Origin: an uncultured Propionibacteriaceae bacterium
GTDB taxonomy: Bacteria; Actinomycetota; Actinomycetes; Propionibacteriales; Propionibacteriaceae
Assembly (NCBI GenBank): GCA_938012815.1
Contig: CALLVV010000100.1
Location: 1-38,691 of the forward strand
Reading direction: 5' to 3'
Length of the DNA stretch: 38,691 nt
Below are positions 18,808 through 25,994 of this stretch, one piece after another (position 1 is the first letter of the stretch; each line of letters starts with the position of its first letter). The notes under the pieces were generated by a model. The model ran no database searches. It was not told where the DNA came from and saw only the letters and a program-made list of their open reading frames with translations. The position numbers and the translations under genes are program-made.

Positions 18808-18835
18808 GGGCCCCGATTCTCCGGAATCGGGGCCC
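18808..18835 (+). terminator. Strong hairpin terminator after the surface-protein gene
   Basis: A perfect 12-bp stem (GGGCCCCGATTC against GAATCGGGGCCC) with a 4-nt loop begins 19 bases after the stop codon. It is followed by GCTTCCTGTCC rather than a pure T run, as is common in high-GC genomes. It confirms that the gene really ends at the LPKTGS codons. Confidence 0.85.
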
Positions 18836-19382
18836 GCTTCCTGTCCCGCCCACCTGCATGCTGGCTCTGTTCCTGGTTTCCTCCGGTCGGCTGAGTTTGT
18901 CGGCTGTGTGAATCATCACCGGCCCGCGACGGCCTCTGGCGTCACCTGCCCGCCACAAGCCGATTCTCGGAACCGTGGCCTGTGCAGGGAGGGAGACTTA
19001 TCCACAGTCGCCTTCAAACGCGGCTTGACTAGGTATTTCACTGCTCGGAGGGTAGCCCGTGAAGAAGCCTCGGGGAGCTATCTGAAAGTTCTGGTTTCCC
19101 GAGAAGCGCCATCCGGCGGGACCAGGTATTCGGTCCGTTCATTCGTTGGTGCCCATGTGCTTGGATTCGCATCCCCGCGAAACCCCAGTCGTTCTTCGGG
19201 GGCGACAATGAGCAAAATTTTTGCTCATTGTCGCTGCTCTTGGTGGTTGACTTTCGGGCCGGAACAGGAGATTTCCTGGACTAACAGCCAGAGTTTTCAT
19301 GCGTCACCCGTGCGAGAAAGTGTAACTTCTGTTAGGTTACGTTCTGTTCAAAGTTTCAACTCCTTGGAGAGGTGGGGGCAAG
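18836..19382. other. Non-coding, AT-richer spacer with a perfect palindrome
   Basis: About 550 bases without a convincing gene. An open plus-strand frame crosses most of it, but it overlaps the palindrome and lacks a ribosome site and domain motifs. The stretch holds one exact TTATCCACA nonamer (18998-19006), the palindrome at 19202-19234 and several TANNNT hexamers at 19323-19343 that may belong to the promoter of the next gene. Confidence 0.5.
19202..19234. repeat. Perfect 33-nt palindrome
   Basis: The left arm GCGACAATGAGCAAAA (19202-19217) is followed by a single T and then the exact reverse complement TTTTGCTCATTGTCGC (19219-19234). The stem is 16 bp with no mismatch, and the core is AT-only inside otherwise GC-rich DNA. 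A true RNA hairpin would need to open a few central pairs for its loop. No T run follows on either side. It lies 149 bp upstream of the next start codon. An operator or a cruciform/terminator role are both possible. Confidence 0.85.
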
Positions 19383-20150
19383 TTGAAGTTCGGGGGTAGG
19401 TGCAGAACCCATGGGGTCGGTGGCCTTTCGGGAATGATCATGATCGGTTTTCTGATCGTAATTTTGATTACCGGGGCGTGGATCGCTGCCGGTGATGGGG
19501 CCGTCCCTGGGGAAACGGATCCAGTTCGGGGAACAGCCGTTCTGGAGAATCGACAGGATCTGTTGATGGAGCTCATGGAAACCAGGAGAGAGAATGCTTC
19601 CGGTGGGGTGAACAACATCTCCTCACCCAATCGATTCCTCCGTGCAGATTCCGGTGAAACCGCGGCTTCCCGAAACCATTTGCCGGTATTGAATCTCCGA
19701 TCCGGGGTCGCCCTGGTGGCCGGGGATCCGGACGACTTGCGGGAAGTGGAGCCCTCCGGATTCCCGGTAGTTGGATGGGTTTTCCTCGTGGGTGACTACA
19801 GGGCCGGCTCCGGTGAAAATCCTTTCTTTGTCCTCGCGTCCGCAGCTTGCAGTTCTCTGGATTCCGGTCGGGCGTTCGACGCGCATCCGGAAGTTGCGGT
19901 AGAACGATCCACGTCTTTTCCCCTCACCGGAAATGACGAGCGGGTCGTGGCCGCATCCTCGGGGATGGTTCCCTGGGCGCTCATCGCCAACCAGCAGGTG
20001 CAGGCAACCCCGGATTCTCCAGGCGCGACGGCCGAAGAGCCGGTCCTTCCCGGCCCCGCGGTGGGGCTGCTGTGCGTGGTTGCTGCGGCAGGCGCGCTGG
20101 TAGGAAGATATGCCGGATACCCGGCCGGGAAACGGGAGGGGAGAAAATGA
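19383..20150 (+). CDS. Unrecognised membrane protein with helices at both ends
   Basis: I do not recognise this 255-aa protein. It starts at a TTG behind GGAGAGGTGGGGG. A hydrophobic helix follows after a short basic N-terminus (about residues 16-36, GMIMIGFLIVILITGAWIAA), either a signal anchor or an uncleaved signal peptide. A polar, mostly extracytoplasmic domain of about 180 residues follows, with a single cysteine in AACSSLDSG. The C-terminus has LPGPA, a second hydrophobic helix (about 224-244) and the basic tail GKREGRK, an arrangement resembling a sortase sorting signal whose LPXTG is not intact. Codon bias is weaker than in neighbouring core genes. It overlaps a 31-codon ORF by 4 nt. 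Confidence 0.55.
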   Translation: MKFGGRCRTHGVGGLSGMIMIGFLIVILITGAWIAAGDGAVPGETDPVRGTAVLENRQDLLMELMETRRENASGGVNNISSPNRFLRADSGETAASRNHLPVLNLRSGVALVAGDPDDLREVEPSGFPVVGWVFLVGDYRAGSGENPFFVLASAACSSLDSGRAFDAHPEVAVERSTSFPLTGNDERVVAASSGMVPWALIANQQVQATPDSPGATAEEPVLPGPAVGLLCVVAAAGALVGRYAGYPAGKREGRK

Positions 20151-20561
20151 CCAGATCCGATGTGTGGTGCGGCATTCCCTCCAAGCTTTCTCCGGATTGC
20201 AGCCGTTTTCCTGCTGCCTTGTTCGTGTGCATGGTGGGGTGAGGAAGTACGGAAAGAATCCAGCTGTCCTCTTGTGTGCGACAGGGTTTCCTCTTCCAAG
20301 AAGGGCAGAGGCGGAGGTGAGGGGCAAAAATTCGGCTGATCAGGTGTGACTCCAGGTTTGGGGTGGCGGGTGAGACTCCCTGTTGCCCGCCAACTGGATC
20401 AAAGGGATTTCACACTGCTCATCTTGAACGAGAGCTCGTTTCGATGGGCGCGCGGAACGCTGAACAATGGTGATCAGGAATCGGCGCCCAACGGAGGGGA
20501 AGAAAGGTCATCCGCGGTGACGCCTTTCAAGCGGGTGGTGAGAAATTCTTTGCGCACATGA
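20147..20561 (+). other. Chain of three tiny overlapping ORFs (possible decayed gene)
   Basis: Three short frames follow the previous gene, each joined by a 4-nt overlap: 20147-20242 (31 aa, ATG preceded by GGGAGGGGAG, joined by ATGA), 20239-20349 (36 aa, joined by GTGA) and 20346-20561 (71 aa, joined by GTGA). None has a recognised domain. The first has a strong ribosome site; the other two have none and would depend on coupling. The pattern could be a translationally coupled set of small proteins, a frameshifted larger gene, or chance. The stem TGGCGGG/CCCGCCA (20364-20370 with 20386-20392) lies inside the third frame. Confidence 0.25.
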
Positions 20562-20830
20562 TTCTGGCTTCTCGGTGATTCGTTGGAGCGGGGAGTCGTG
20601 CGTGTCCTGAGGGAAAGAGCCACGTCCCCGCGGCATGTGGTGCGGTGGCGCGCCGAGCCCCTGTGAAGGGGAAATCGGTTCTGCCAAGAAACCCTGCTCC
20701 TCCCTGCCGCATGACCGTTCGGCAAGTAGCCAGCCATCGTCATCCTTTTGAGGGACATGTTTTCCTGATAGCTTCAACGCGCTGCCGATTCATGCGAATG
20801 AGTTCAGGGGATTCCGGGATGGGAAGACAG

Positions 20831-20892
20831 GTCGACGCGCGAAGCGCGCGCATGGTCGTCATGGGGGTGGCTGCCATGCGTGGCGCGTCGAC
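20831..20892. repeat. Two-stage hairpin
   Basis: The outer stem is 10 bp perfect: GTCGACGCGC (20831-20840) with GCGCGTCGAC (20883-20892). An inner stem CGCATGG (20849-20855) with CCATGCG (20874-20880) closes an 18-nt loop. A local GCGC-GAA-GCGC alternative exists on the left arm. Confidence 0.75.
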
Positions 20893-20902
20893 CGTCCTCA
20901 CG

Positions 20903-20937
20903 GGTGTGCCGGTGTCCTACACGGGAACCGGTACACC
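20903..20937. repeat. Near-perfect hairpin
   Basis: GGTGTGCCGGT (20903-20913) pairs with ACCGGTACACC (20927-20937) with one mismatch over 11 bp and a 13-nt loop. It starts 10 bases after the preceding hairpin. Confidence 0.7.
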
Positions 20938-20987
20938 TTTGGAAAAGAACCTGAAAGGCGGCGAGCCGGGGGCCGAATCTGGTTCTC

Positions 20988-21028
20988 CCGTCCGTTTTCC
21001 GGCGCTGGTGGCGTCGGAAAACGGACGG
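20988..21028. repeat. Perfect 13-bp hairpin
   Basis: CCGTCCGTTTTCC (20988-21000) pairs exactly with GGAAAACGGACGG (21016-21028), with one further G-C pair inside and a loop of about 13 nt. There is no T run after it on the plus strand. Confidence 0.8.
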
Positions 21029-21078
21029 TGGGCGGAGTCGGATCCGAGGCATATGTGACGCGGGGGTGCGTCCTGAGA

Positions 21079-21113
21079 GGAGGGGCCTGTGGCTGGATGA
21101 GTCTGGCCCCTCC
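21079..21113. repeat. Hairpin with 9-bp GC-rich stem
   Basis: GGAGGGGCC (21079-21087) pairs exactly with GGCCCCTCC (21105-21113) around a 17-nt loop. It may act as a terminator for transcripts coming from upstream, although no T run follows. Confidence 0.6.
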
Positions 21114-21473
21114 ACATGCTTCTCATGCCCGAGCAACACTCGCTGAATCGTAACCAGGTCCGTTCCAGGACACCGGGTCCAGCGTTTCGTGAGCTCCGCA
21201 ATGTGTGGTGAATCAACGGTCCAACCGATGGCATCTCGGGTTCGGGTTCATTGGGAAGGGCGGGGAAATACCCCACCCAGGGCTCGGGACAACCGGCTGC
21301 TGGCCAGCGGATCAGCTCCGGGGTCAGAATCCCGAAAACCTTCGGTGAATGGGGTTTGCTGTACCCTGCTGGAAGCGGGAGAGCAGTGGTTGGTTCACGA
21401 CCTCGATGTGACGGAGCTCCGGCTTTCCTGAGCTGGGCGAACTGCTCCGGAAACCAACGAGGAGGGAAACGAG

Positions 21474-22736
21474 TTGTCGACACCGAGCGGTCCGAGAAGC
21501 CCCGATCAACCCGGAGGAACCGGAGACCCCACCCAGCCGCCGGGAATGCCGCAGTTCTTCCCGCCGGGGCAGGGGCAACCGCAAGGGTATCAAGGCTCTC
21601 CCCAAGGGTATGCGGAAAACATGAACGTGCCCCCGCAGGGGCCGGTGACGCAGGGATGGCCCGGACCGCCCCTCTATGCGGCGGGTTACCCTCCGCAGGG
21701 TCCGGAGCAGTTCCCGAAGAAGTCGAGAACAGGTCTGTGGGTTGGGATCGGGGTCGTCGTGGTGGCGGTGGCCGTGGTGCTGGCGCTGGTACTCCCGCGT
21801 TTCTTCTCAGGAGGAGGAACCAGCCCCGATGAAACGGCGTCGCCGTCCGAGGTGCCGACGTCCGAGGAACCGACGGATCCCGAGGGAATCGCCAAGAACG
21901 TCGCCAAGAAATACCTCACCGCGATCTCCGAGGGGCGCGCAGAAGACGCCAAGAGACTCCTGGACCGTATTGCGGGCGATGCCTCATCGCTCACCAACGA
22001 GGTGCTGAAGGATTCGCTGACCCGGGCCCCGATCACTGACATCAAGATCGGCGAACCCGCTGCTGAAGAGGACGGTCGCTACGATGTTTCCGTCACCTAC
22101 AAAGTGGGTGACATATCGGCCAGCGACAATTACAAGGTGAACCCCAAAAATGGAAAGCTGGCCACGGGGCTTCCCAGTCTGAATTTCCATCCCCTCAAGA
22201 GGAGCGACATTACAGTGAACGGTGAGGTGATAAAGGGCAGTGCGAACATCCTGAAGGTATTCCCGGGAAGCTACGTCGTCGCATCCACCAACAAGTACCT
22301 CGAGATCGACGAGAACACCGTCGTCTTGACTAATTCGAGGGACAAAGTGCCGTGGTCGAGTCTCAAGCCCAAGGCGAGCCAGGCGGGCATCGACCTGTTC
22401 CGTGAAAAGGTCGTGTCCGAGGCGAAAGCGTGCTTGGCCTCCAAAGCCATTGACCCGGGGTGTGGCATCGCCATCAAGAGTAAGAGGGTGACCGTGGTCG
22501 AGGGCAGCGTCACACGTACCCAGAATTCCGAGAACACCTCCAAACTGGAGAACGTCGTCCCCAAGCCCGGCCTCTTGGTGGGCACCATCCTCTCGTCCTA
22601 TGAACTCGGCTCAATCGATATCACCGCCACTTGCACCACCTCGAGCGGAACGAGAGATTGCATACTCAGCTCAAGGTTCCCGGAGGCATCGCTCAACGTC
22701 GCTGAGGAAGACCCGAAGGTGGTGTGGAAGGAGTAG
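21474..22736 (+). CDS. Single-pass membrane protein with Pro/Gly/Gln-rich N-terminus
   Basis: A 420-aa protein of unknown function. The start is a TTG about 7 nt after GAGGAGGG. Residues 1-83 are a Pro/Gly/Gln-rich, presumably cytoplasmic tail (repeated PQG and QGY units). Residues 87-108 are one membrane helix (GLWVGIGVVVVAVAVVLALVLP), followed by a Ser/Thr/Pro/Glu linker and an extracytoplasmic domain from about residue 130. The segment IAKNVAKKYLTAISEGRAEDAKRLLDRI resembles the first helix of NTF2-like/DUF4878 domains, which in actinobacteria often sit outside the membrane behind such tails. The outer domain has four cysteines (KACLA, DPGCG, TATCTT, RDCIL) that could form two disulfides. 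The gene stands alone, with a terminator 19 bases after the stop. Confidence 0.8.
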   Translation: MSTPSGPRSPDQPGGTGDPTQPPGMPQFFPPGQGQPQGYQGSPQGYAENMNVPPQGPVTQGWPGPPLYAAGYPPQGPEQFPKKSRTGLWVGIGVVVVAVAVVLALVLPRFFSGGGTSPDETASPSEVPTSEEPTDPEGIAKNVAKKYLTAISEGRAEDAKRLLDRIAGDASSLTNEVLKDSLTRAPITDIKIGEPAAEEDGRYDVSVTYKVGDISASDNYKVNPKNGKLATGLPSLNFHPLKRSDITVNGEVIKGSANILKVFPGSYVVASTNKYLEIDENTVVLTNSRDKVPWSSLKPKASQAGIDLFREKVVSEAKACLASKAIDPGCGIAIKSKRVTVVEGSVTRTQNSENTSKLENVVPKPGLLVGTILSSYELGSIDITATCTTSSGTRDCILSSRFPEASLNVAEEDPKVVWKE

Positions 22737-22754
22737 GAGAAATCCCATCAGAAT

Positions 22755-22791
22755 CGTGGCCCGGCAACCCGGAAAGGAATGCCGGGCCACG
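22755..22791. terminator. Bidirectional terminator between convergent genes
   Basis: A perfect 12-bp stem, CGTGGCCCGGCA (22755-22766) with TGCCGGGCCACG (22780-22791), and a 13-nt loop lie between the 420-aa protein gene (plus) and korB (minus). CCCTTTCAATGGGTTTT follows on the plus strand. The symmetric stem could serve both genes. Confidence 0.85.
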
Positions 22792-22807
22792 CCCTTTCAA
22801 TGGGTTT

Positions 22808-23845
22808 TCAGGCGATTTCCCAGAAGGTCTTTCCCGACATGGCGGCCTGCAGTGCATCGTGCGGATTCTCCGCGCGGGCCTCGGCCACCTGCGCGCGCAG
22901 CAGGTCGTCGTAGGCGGGTCGCTCCACCTGCCGAAAGATCCCGACCGGGGCGCGGTGCATCACGCCGTGGTCGGTGAGCTGCGCCAGGGCGAAGGCCTGC
23001 GACGGGTCCCGTCGTCCCGCGTCGTGGACAACGATCCCCCCCGGGGTGGCGGTGGCGGTTTCGGCGATCCGCAACCCCCCGTCGGGTTCCCGGACCACGC
23101 AGAACTGTTCCTCGGTGCCGAAAACCACGGGCTCGCCGTCGCGGAGCCGGATCAGCGCGTTCGCCGATTCCGGGCCCTTCAGGGCGTCGAAGGCCTCGTC
23201 GTTGAAGATCGGGCAGTTCTGGTAGATCTCGATCAGGGCGGCGCCGCGATGCCGGGCCGCAGCGTTCATGACCTCGGTGAGCTGCGCGCGATCGGAGTCG
23301 ACGGCGCGCGCCACGAACGACGCCTCCGCGCCGAGCGCCAGCGCCACCGGGTTGAATGGCACGTCCAGGGAGCCGTAGGGCGTGGACTTGGTCAGCTTGC
23401 CCTGCTCCGAGGTGGGGGAGTACTGCCCCTTCGTCAGCCCGTAGATGCGGTTGTTGAACAGCAGGATGTTGATGTTCACGTTGCGCCGCAGTGCGTGGAT
23501 GAGATGGTTGCCGCCGATCGACAGGGCATCGCCGTCGCCCGTGATCACCCACACGTTGAGGTCCTCGCGGGCCGCTGCGACCCCGGTGGCGATGGCGGTG
23601 GCGCGGCCGTGGATGGAGTGCATCCCGTAGCAGTCCACGTAGTAGGGGAACCGCGACGAGCACCCGATGCCGGAGATCACGACGGTGTTCTCCCGGGCGA
23701 TGCCGAGGTCGGCCATCATGGCCTGGAAGGTGGACAGGATCACGTAGTCGCCGCAGCCGGGACACCAACGCACCTCCTGGTCGCTGGTGTAGTCCTTCCG
23801 GGTCTGTGGTGCCTGGGACAGGGGGACGCCTGCGAGTCCGTGCAT
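22808..23845 (-). CDS. korB: 2-oxoglutarate:ferredoxin oxidoreductase, beta subunit
   Basis: KorB is the thiamine diphosphate and [4Fe-4S] subunit of 2-oxoacid:ferredoxin oxidoreductase; with KorA it converts 2-oxoglutarate and CoA to succinyl-CoA and CO2 while reducing ferredoxin. The 345-aa product shows WCPGCGDY (Cys28, Cys31), GIGCSSRFPYY (Cys62) and YQNCPIFND (Cys211), the four cluster ligands, and the thiamine-Mg motif GDGDALSIGGNH (103-114) with LLFNNRIYGLTKGQ. The ATG at 23845 shares a base with the korA stop and lies 7 nt after GGAGG; a GTG one codon upstream is an alternative start. The 2-oxoglutarate assignment rests on similarity to the mycobacterial KorAB type; other 2-oxoacids are possible. 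Confidence 0.93.
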   Translation of the reverse strand: MHGLAGVPLSQAPQTRKDYTSDQEVRWCPGCGDYVILSTFQAMMADLGIARENTVVISGIGCSSRFPYYVDCYGMHSIHGRATAIATGVAAAREDLNVWVITGDGDALSIGGNHLIHALRRNVNINILLFNNRIYGLTKGQYSPTSEQGKLTKSTPYGSLDVPFNPVALALGAEASFVARAVDSDRAQLTEVMNAAARHRGAALIEIYQNCPIFNDEAFDALKGPESANALIRLRDGEPVVFGTEEQFCVVREPDGGLRIAETATATPGGIVVHDAGRRDPSQAFALAQLTDHGVMHRAPVGIFRQVERPAYDDLLRAQVAEARAENPHDALQAAMSGKTFWEIA

Positions 23846-25710
23846 CACTCCACCTCCAGCGAGTCGATCTCCGCGGTCAGGTCGGCCTCCAGCTCACCCA
23901 CCGAGATGGGCAGTCCCCGCACCCGCGAATAGCTCTGGACGTCCACCAGGTAGCGGGCGCGCAGCAGGAAGGCCAGCTGCCCCAGGTTCATCTCGGGCAC
24001 CAGCACCCTGTCGTAGCCGCGCAGCACCTCCCCCAGGTTGGCGGGCATCGGGTTGAGATGACGCAGGTGGGCCGTCGCCACCTCGCGGCCGCCCAGCCGC
24101 ACCCGGCGCGCGGCGGCCGTGATGGGCCCGTAGGTGGAACCCCATCCCAGCACCAGCAACCGGGCCCGCCCGGAGGGGTCGTGGACCTCGACGTCGGGGA
24201 TGTCGCGGACGATGCCGTCGATCTTCGCCTGCCGGGTGCGCACCATCAGGTCGTGGTTGTCGGGCACGTAGGAGATCGCGCCCGTGGCCGAGTTCTTCTC
24301 CAACCCCCCGATGCGGTGCTCCAACCCCGGGGTGCCGGGTACCGCGAAGGCGCGCGCCAGGTTCTCGTCGCGCAGATACGGATGGAAAACGGGTTTCCCC
24401 TGGGGATCGGTCGCGTTCGGTTCGGTGGCGTAACCGCGGACGATCGGGTCGATGTCGTCGAGATCCGGGATCCGCCACGGTTCCGCACCGTTGCCCAGAT
24501 AGCCGTCGGTGAGCATGATCACCGGGGTGCGGTACTTCACCGCGATCCGGCAGGCCTCGACGGCGGTTGCGAAACAGTCCGCGGGGGAGCGGGCGGCCAG
24601 TACTGCGACAGGTGATTCGCCGTTACGCCCCAGGATCGCCTGGAACAGGTCGGCCTGTTCGGTCTTGGTCGGCATCCCCGTCGACGGTCCGGCGCGCTGC
24701 ACGTCGACGATCACCAGGGGCAGTTCGGTCATCACACCCAGGCCGACGGCCTCCATCTTCAGGGCCATGCCGGGACCCGACGTGGTGGTCACCCCGAGCA
24801 GGCCCGCGTAGGAGGCGCCCAGCGCGGAACAGATGCCCGCGATCTCGTCCTCCGCCTGCACCGTGACCACGCCGGCGTCCTTGCGGCGGCTCAACTCGTG
24901 GAGGATGTCGGAGGCGGGGGTGATCGGGTAGGACCCCAGGAACAGCTGCATCCCGGCACGGTCGGCACCCGCCATCAAACCGAAAGCGGTGGCGAGGTTC
25001 CCGGTGATCTGACGGTAGCGGCCGGGTTTCATGGGGGCAGAGGCCACGTGGTAGCGGTGCTCGAAGACCTCGGTGGTCTCCCCGTAGGCGTGCCCAGCCC
25101 GGAAGGCCGCCAGGTTCGCGTCGCGGATCTCGGGTTTCGACGCGAACTTGGTCTTCAGGAAGTCGATGGTCCCGGAGGTGTCGCGGGAATACAGCCAGCA
25201 CAGCAGCCCCAGGGCGAACATGTTCTTCGTGCGACCCGCGTCCTTGCGGCCCAGCCCGAAAGGTTTCGCCGCCGCCGTCGCCATGCCCGTCAGGTCCAGG
25301 GAATGGACCTTCCAGTCGGCCAGGGAACCGTCGGTCAGCGGATTCGTGTCCCATCCGACCTTCGCCAGGTTGCGTTTCGTGAAATCGCCCTCGTCGACGA
25401 TGATCACCCCGCCCTTGGGAAGGTCACCGAGGTTGGCCTTCAGCGCAGCCGGGTTCATGGCCACCAGCACGTCGGGCCGGTCGCCGGGGGTGACGATGTC
25501 GTAGTCGGCGAAGTGCACCTGGAAGGAGGAAACACCGGGAAGGGTGCCCTGCGGGGCGCGGATCTCCGCGGGATAGTTGGGCAGGGTGGCGATGTCGTTG
25601 CCGAGCGAGGCCGACTCGGCGGTGAAACGATCCCCCGTCAACTGCATCCCGTCACCGGAATCCCCGGCGAAGCGGATCACCACCCGATCCAGCGACCGCG
25701 TCTCAGCCAC
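23845..25710 (-). CDS. korA: 2-oxoglutarate:ferredoxin oxidoreductase, fused gamma-alpha subunit
   Basis: KorA of the fused type: a gamma domain (about residues 8-205, opening with VIRFAGDSGDGMQLTGDRF) is joined to the alpha part. The alpha part holds the pyrimidine-binding domain (about 235-430, with FLGSYPITPASDILHELS and TSGPGMALKMEA at 311-321) and a C-terminal domain II. The 621-aa length fits mycobacterial and other actinobacterial KorA. The GTG at 25710 was chosen because GAGAGG lies 7 nt upstream; the frame is open 11 codons further but without a ribosome site. It forms a two-gene operon with korB. This oxygen-tolerant type can replace or supplement 2-oxoglutarate dehydrogenase in the TCA cycle. 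Confidence 0.93.
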   Translation of the reverse strand: MAETRSLDRVVIRFAGDSGDGMQLTGDRFTAESASLGNDIATLPNYPAEIRAPQGTLPGVSSFQVHFADYDIVTPGDRPDVLVAMNPAALKANLGDLPKGGVIIVDEGDFTKRNLAKVGWDTNPLTDGSLADWKVHSLDLTGMATAAAKPFGLGRKDAGRTKNMFALGLLCWLYSRDTSGTIDFLKTKFASKPEIRDANLAAFRAGHAYGETTEVFEHRYHVASAPMKPGRYRQITGNLATAFGLMAGADRAGMQLFLGSYPITPASDILHELSRRKDAGVVTVQAEDEIAGICSALGASYAGLLGVTTTSGPGMALKMEAVGLGVMTELPLVIVDVQRAGPSTGMPTKTEQADLFQAILGRNGESPVAVLAARSPADCFATAVEACRIAVKYRTPVIMLTDGYLGNGAEPWRIPDLDDIDPIVRGYATEPNATDPQGKPVFHPYLRDENLARAFAVPGTPGLEHRIGGLEKNSATGAISYVPDNHDLMVRTRQAKIDGIVRDIPDVEVHDPSGRARLLVLGWGSTYGPITAAARRVRLGGREVATAHLRHLNPMPANLGEVLRGYDRVLVPEMNLGQLAFLLRARYLVDVQSYSRVRGLPISVGELEADLTAEIDSLEVE

Positions 25711-25742
25711 GAACAAACCTCTCCCTCTCACGGCTCCGGGCA

Positions 25743-25748
25743 AGTGTA
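25743..25748 (-). promoter_or_regulatory. Likely -10 element of korAB
   Basis: On the minus strand TACACT (within CTATACACTT) fits the TANNNT pattern and would start a leader of about 26 nt that includes the GAGAGG ribosome site. No good -35 hexamer is seen at 16-18 bp. Confidence 0.4.
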
Positions 25749-25841
25749 TAGCGGCGCATCCGTTGTTCCTTCACCCGAACGGAACGGACCCACACCGGTG
25801 GGACCGTTGAGAACGAAAACCCTCTTGGTGTCGTCGCCCCG

Positions 25842-25847
25842 TAGTAT
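25842..25847 (+). promoter_or_regulatory. -10 element of a leaderless transcript
   Basis: TAGTAT ends exactly 6 nt before the ATG at 25854, the usual spacing for leaderless mRNAs in actinobacteria, where transcription begins at the A of the start codon. It would drive the 46-codon ORF and the mannosyltransferase after it. Confidence 0.55.
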
Positions 25848-25853
25848 GCCCTC

Positions 25854-25994
25854 ATGACCCGGACGAACGACTTCTCCCGTGAATCGCCGGCGCGTCCCCT
25901 TGACGTGCCGTGCGGGGAGAGCGTGGCGTATCGCGAACCGGGCAGCCGCGCTGACCGTCTTGCCCACCGGACGCGGCGACGGGGGAAGCGTTGA
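25854..25994 (+). CDS. 46-aa leader ORF upstream of the mannosyltransferase
   Basis: A short Arg-rich ORF beginning MTRTNDFSRESPARP and ending HRTRRRGKR. No domain is recognised. A TANNNT -10 lies 6 nt before its ATG, and its TGA shares a base with the ATG of the mannosyltransferase (TGATG at 25992-25996). It may be a small protein or a leader whose translation couples to the next gene. Without comparative data its coding status is uncertain. Confidence 0.4.
   Translation: MTRTNDFSRESPARPLDVPCGESVAYREPGSRADRLAHRTRRRGKR

Larger units (their letters stand above)
20562..21473. other. Gene-poor stretch rich in RNA/DNA hairpins
   Basis: About 900 bases without a confident gene. One frame, 20798-21058 (86 aa, start ATG without a ribosome site), is open but shows no motif and is filled with inverted repeats, which argues for structure rather than protein. 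Four hairpins lie in 20831-21113. The 3' end carries GAGGAGGG at about 21460, the ribosome site of the next gene. Confidence 0.5.

Noticed and set aside
18789..18960. A frameshifted hydrophobic/basic tail after LPKTGS
   Set aside because: Both alternative frames after the stop were read; neither gives a hydrophobic helix followed by basic residues, and the terminator stem begins 19 bases after the stop.
18998..19006. Exact TTATCCACA DnaA-box nonamer
   Set aside because: A single copy with no partner boxes, no AT-rich unwinding region and no dnaA or dnaN nearby; one exact hit in 38 kb is within chance.
18806..19399. Open plus-strand frame of 197 codons
   Set aside because: It starts at the terminator hairpin, crosses the 33-nt palindrome, has no ribosome site and no recognisable domain.
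23846..23848. GTG as the korB start
   Set aside because: It is possible (GTGA overlap), but the ATG one codon later has better spacing to GGAGG and shares a base with the korA stop.
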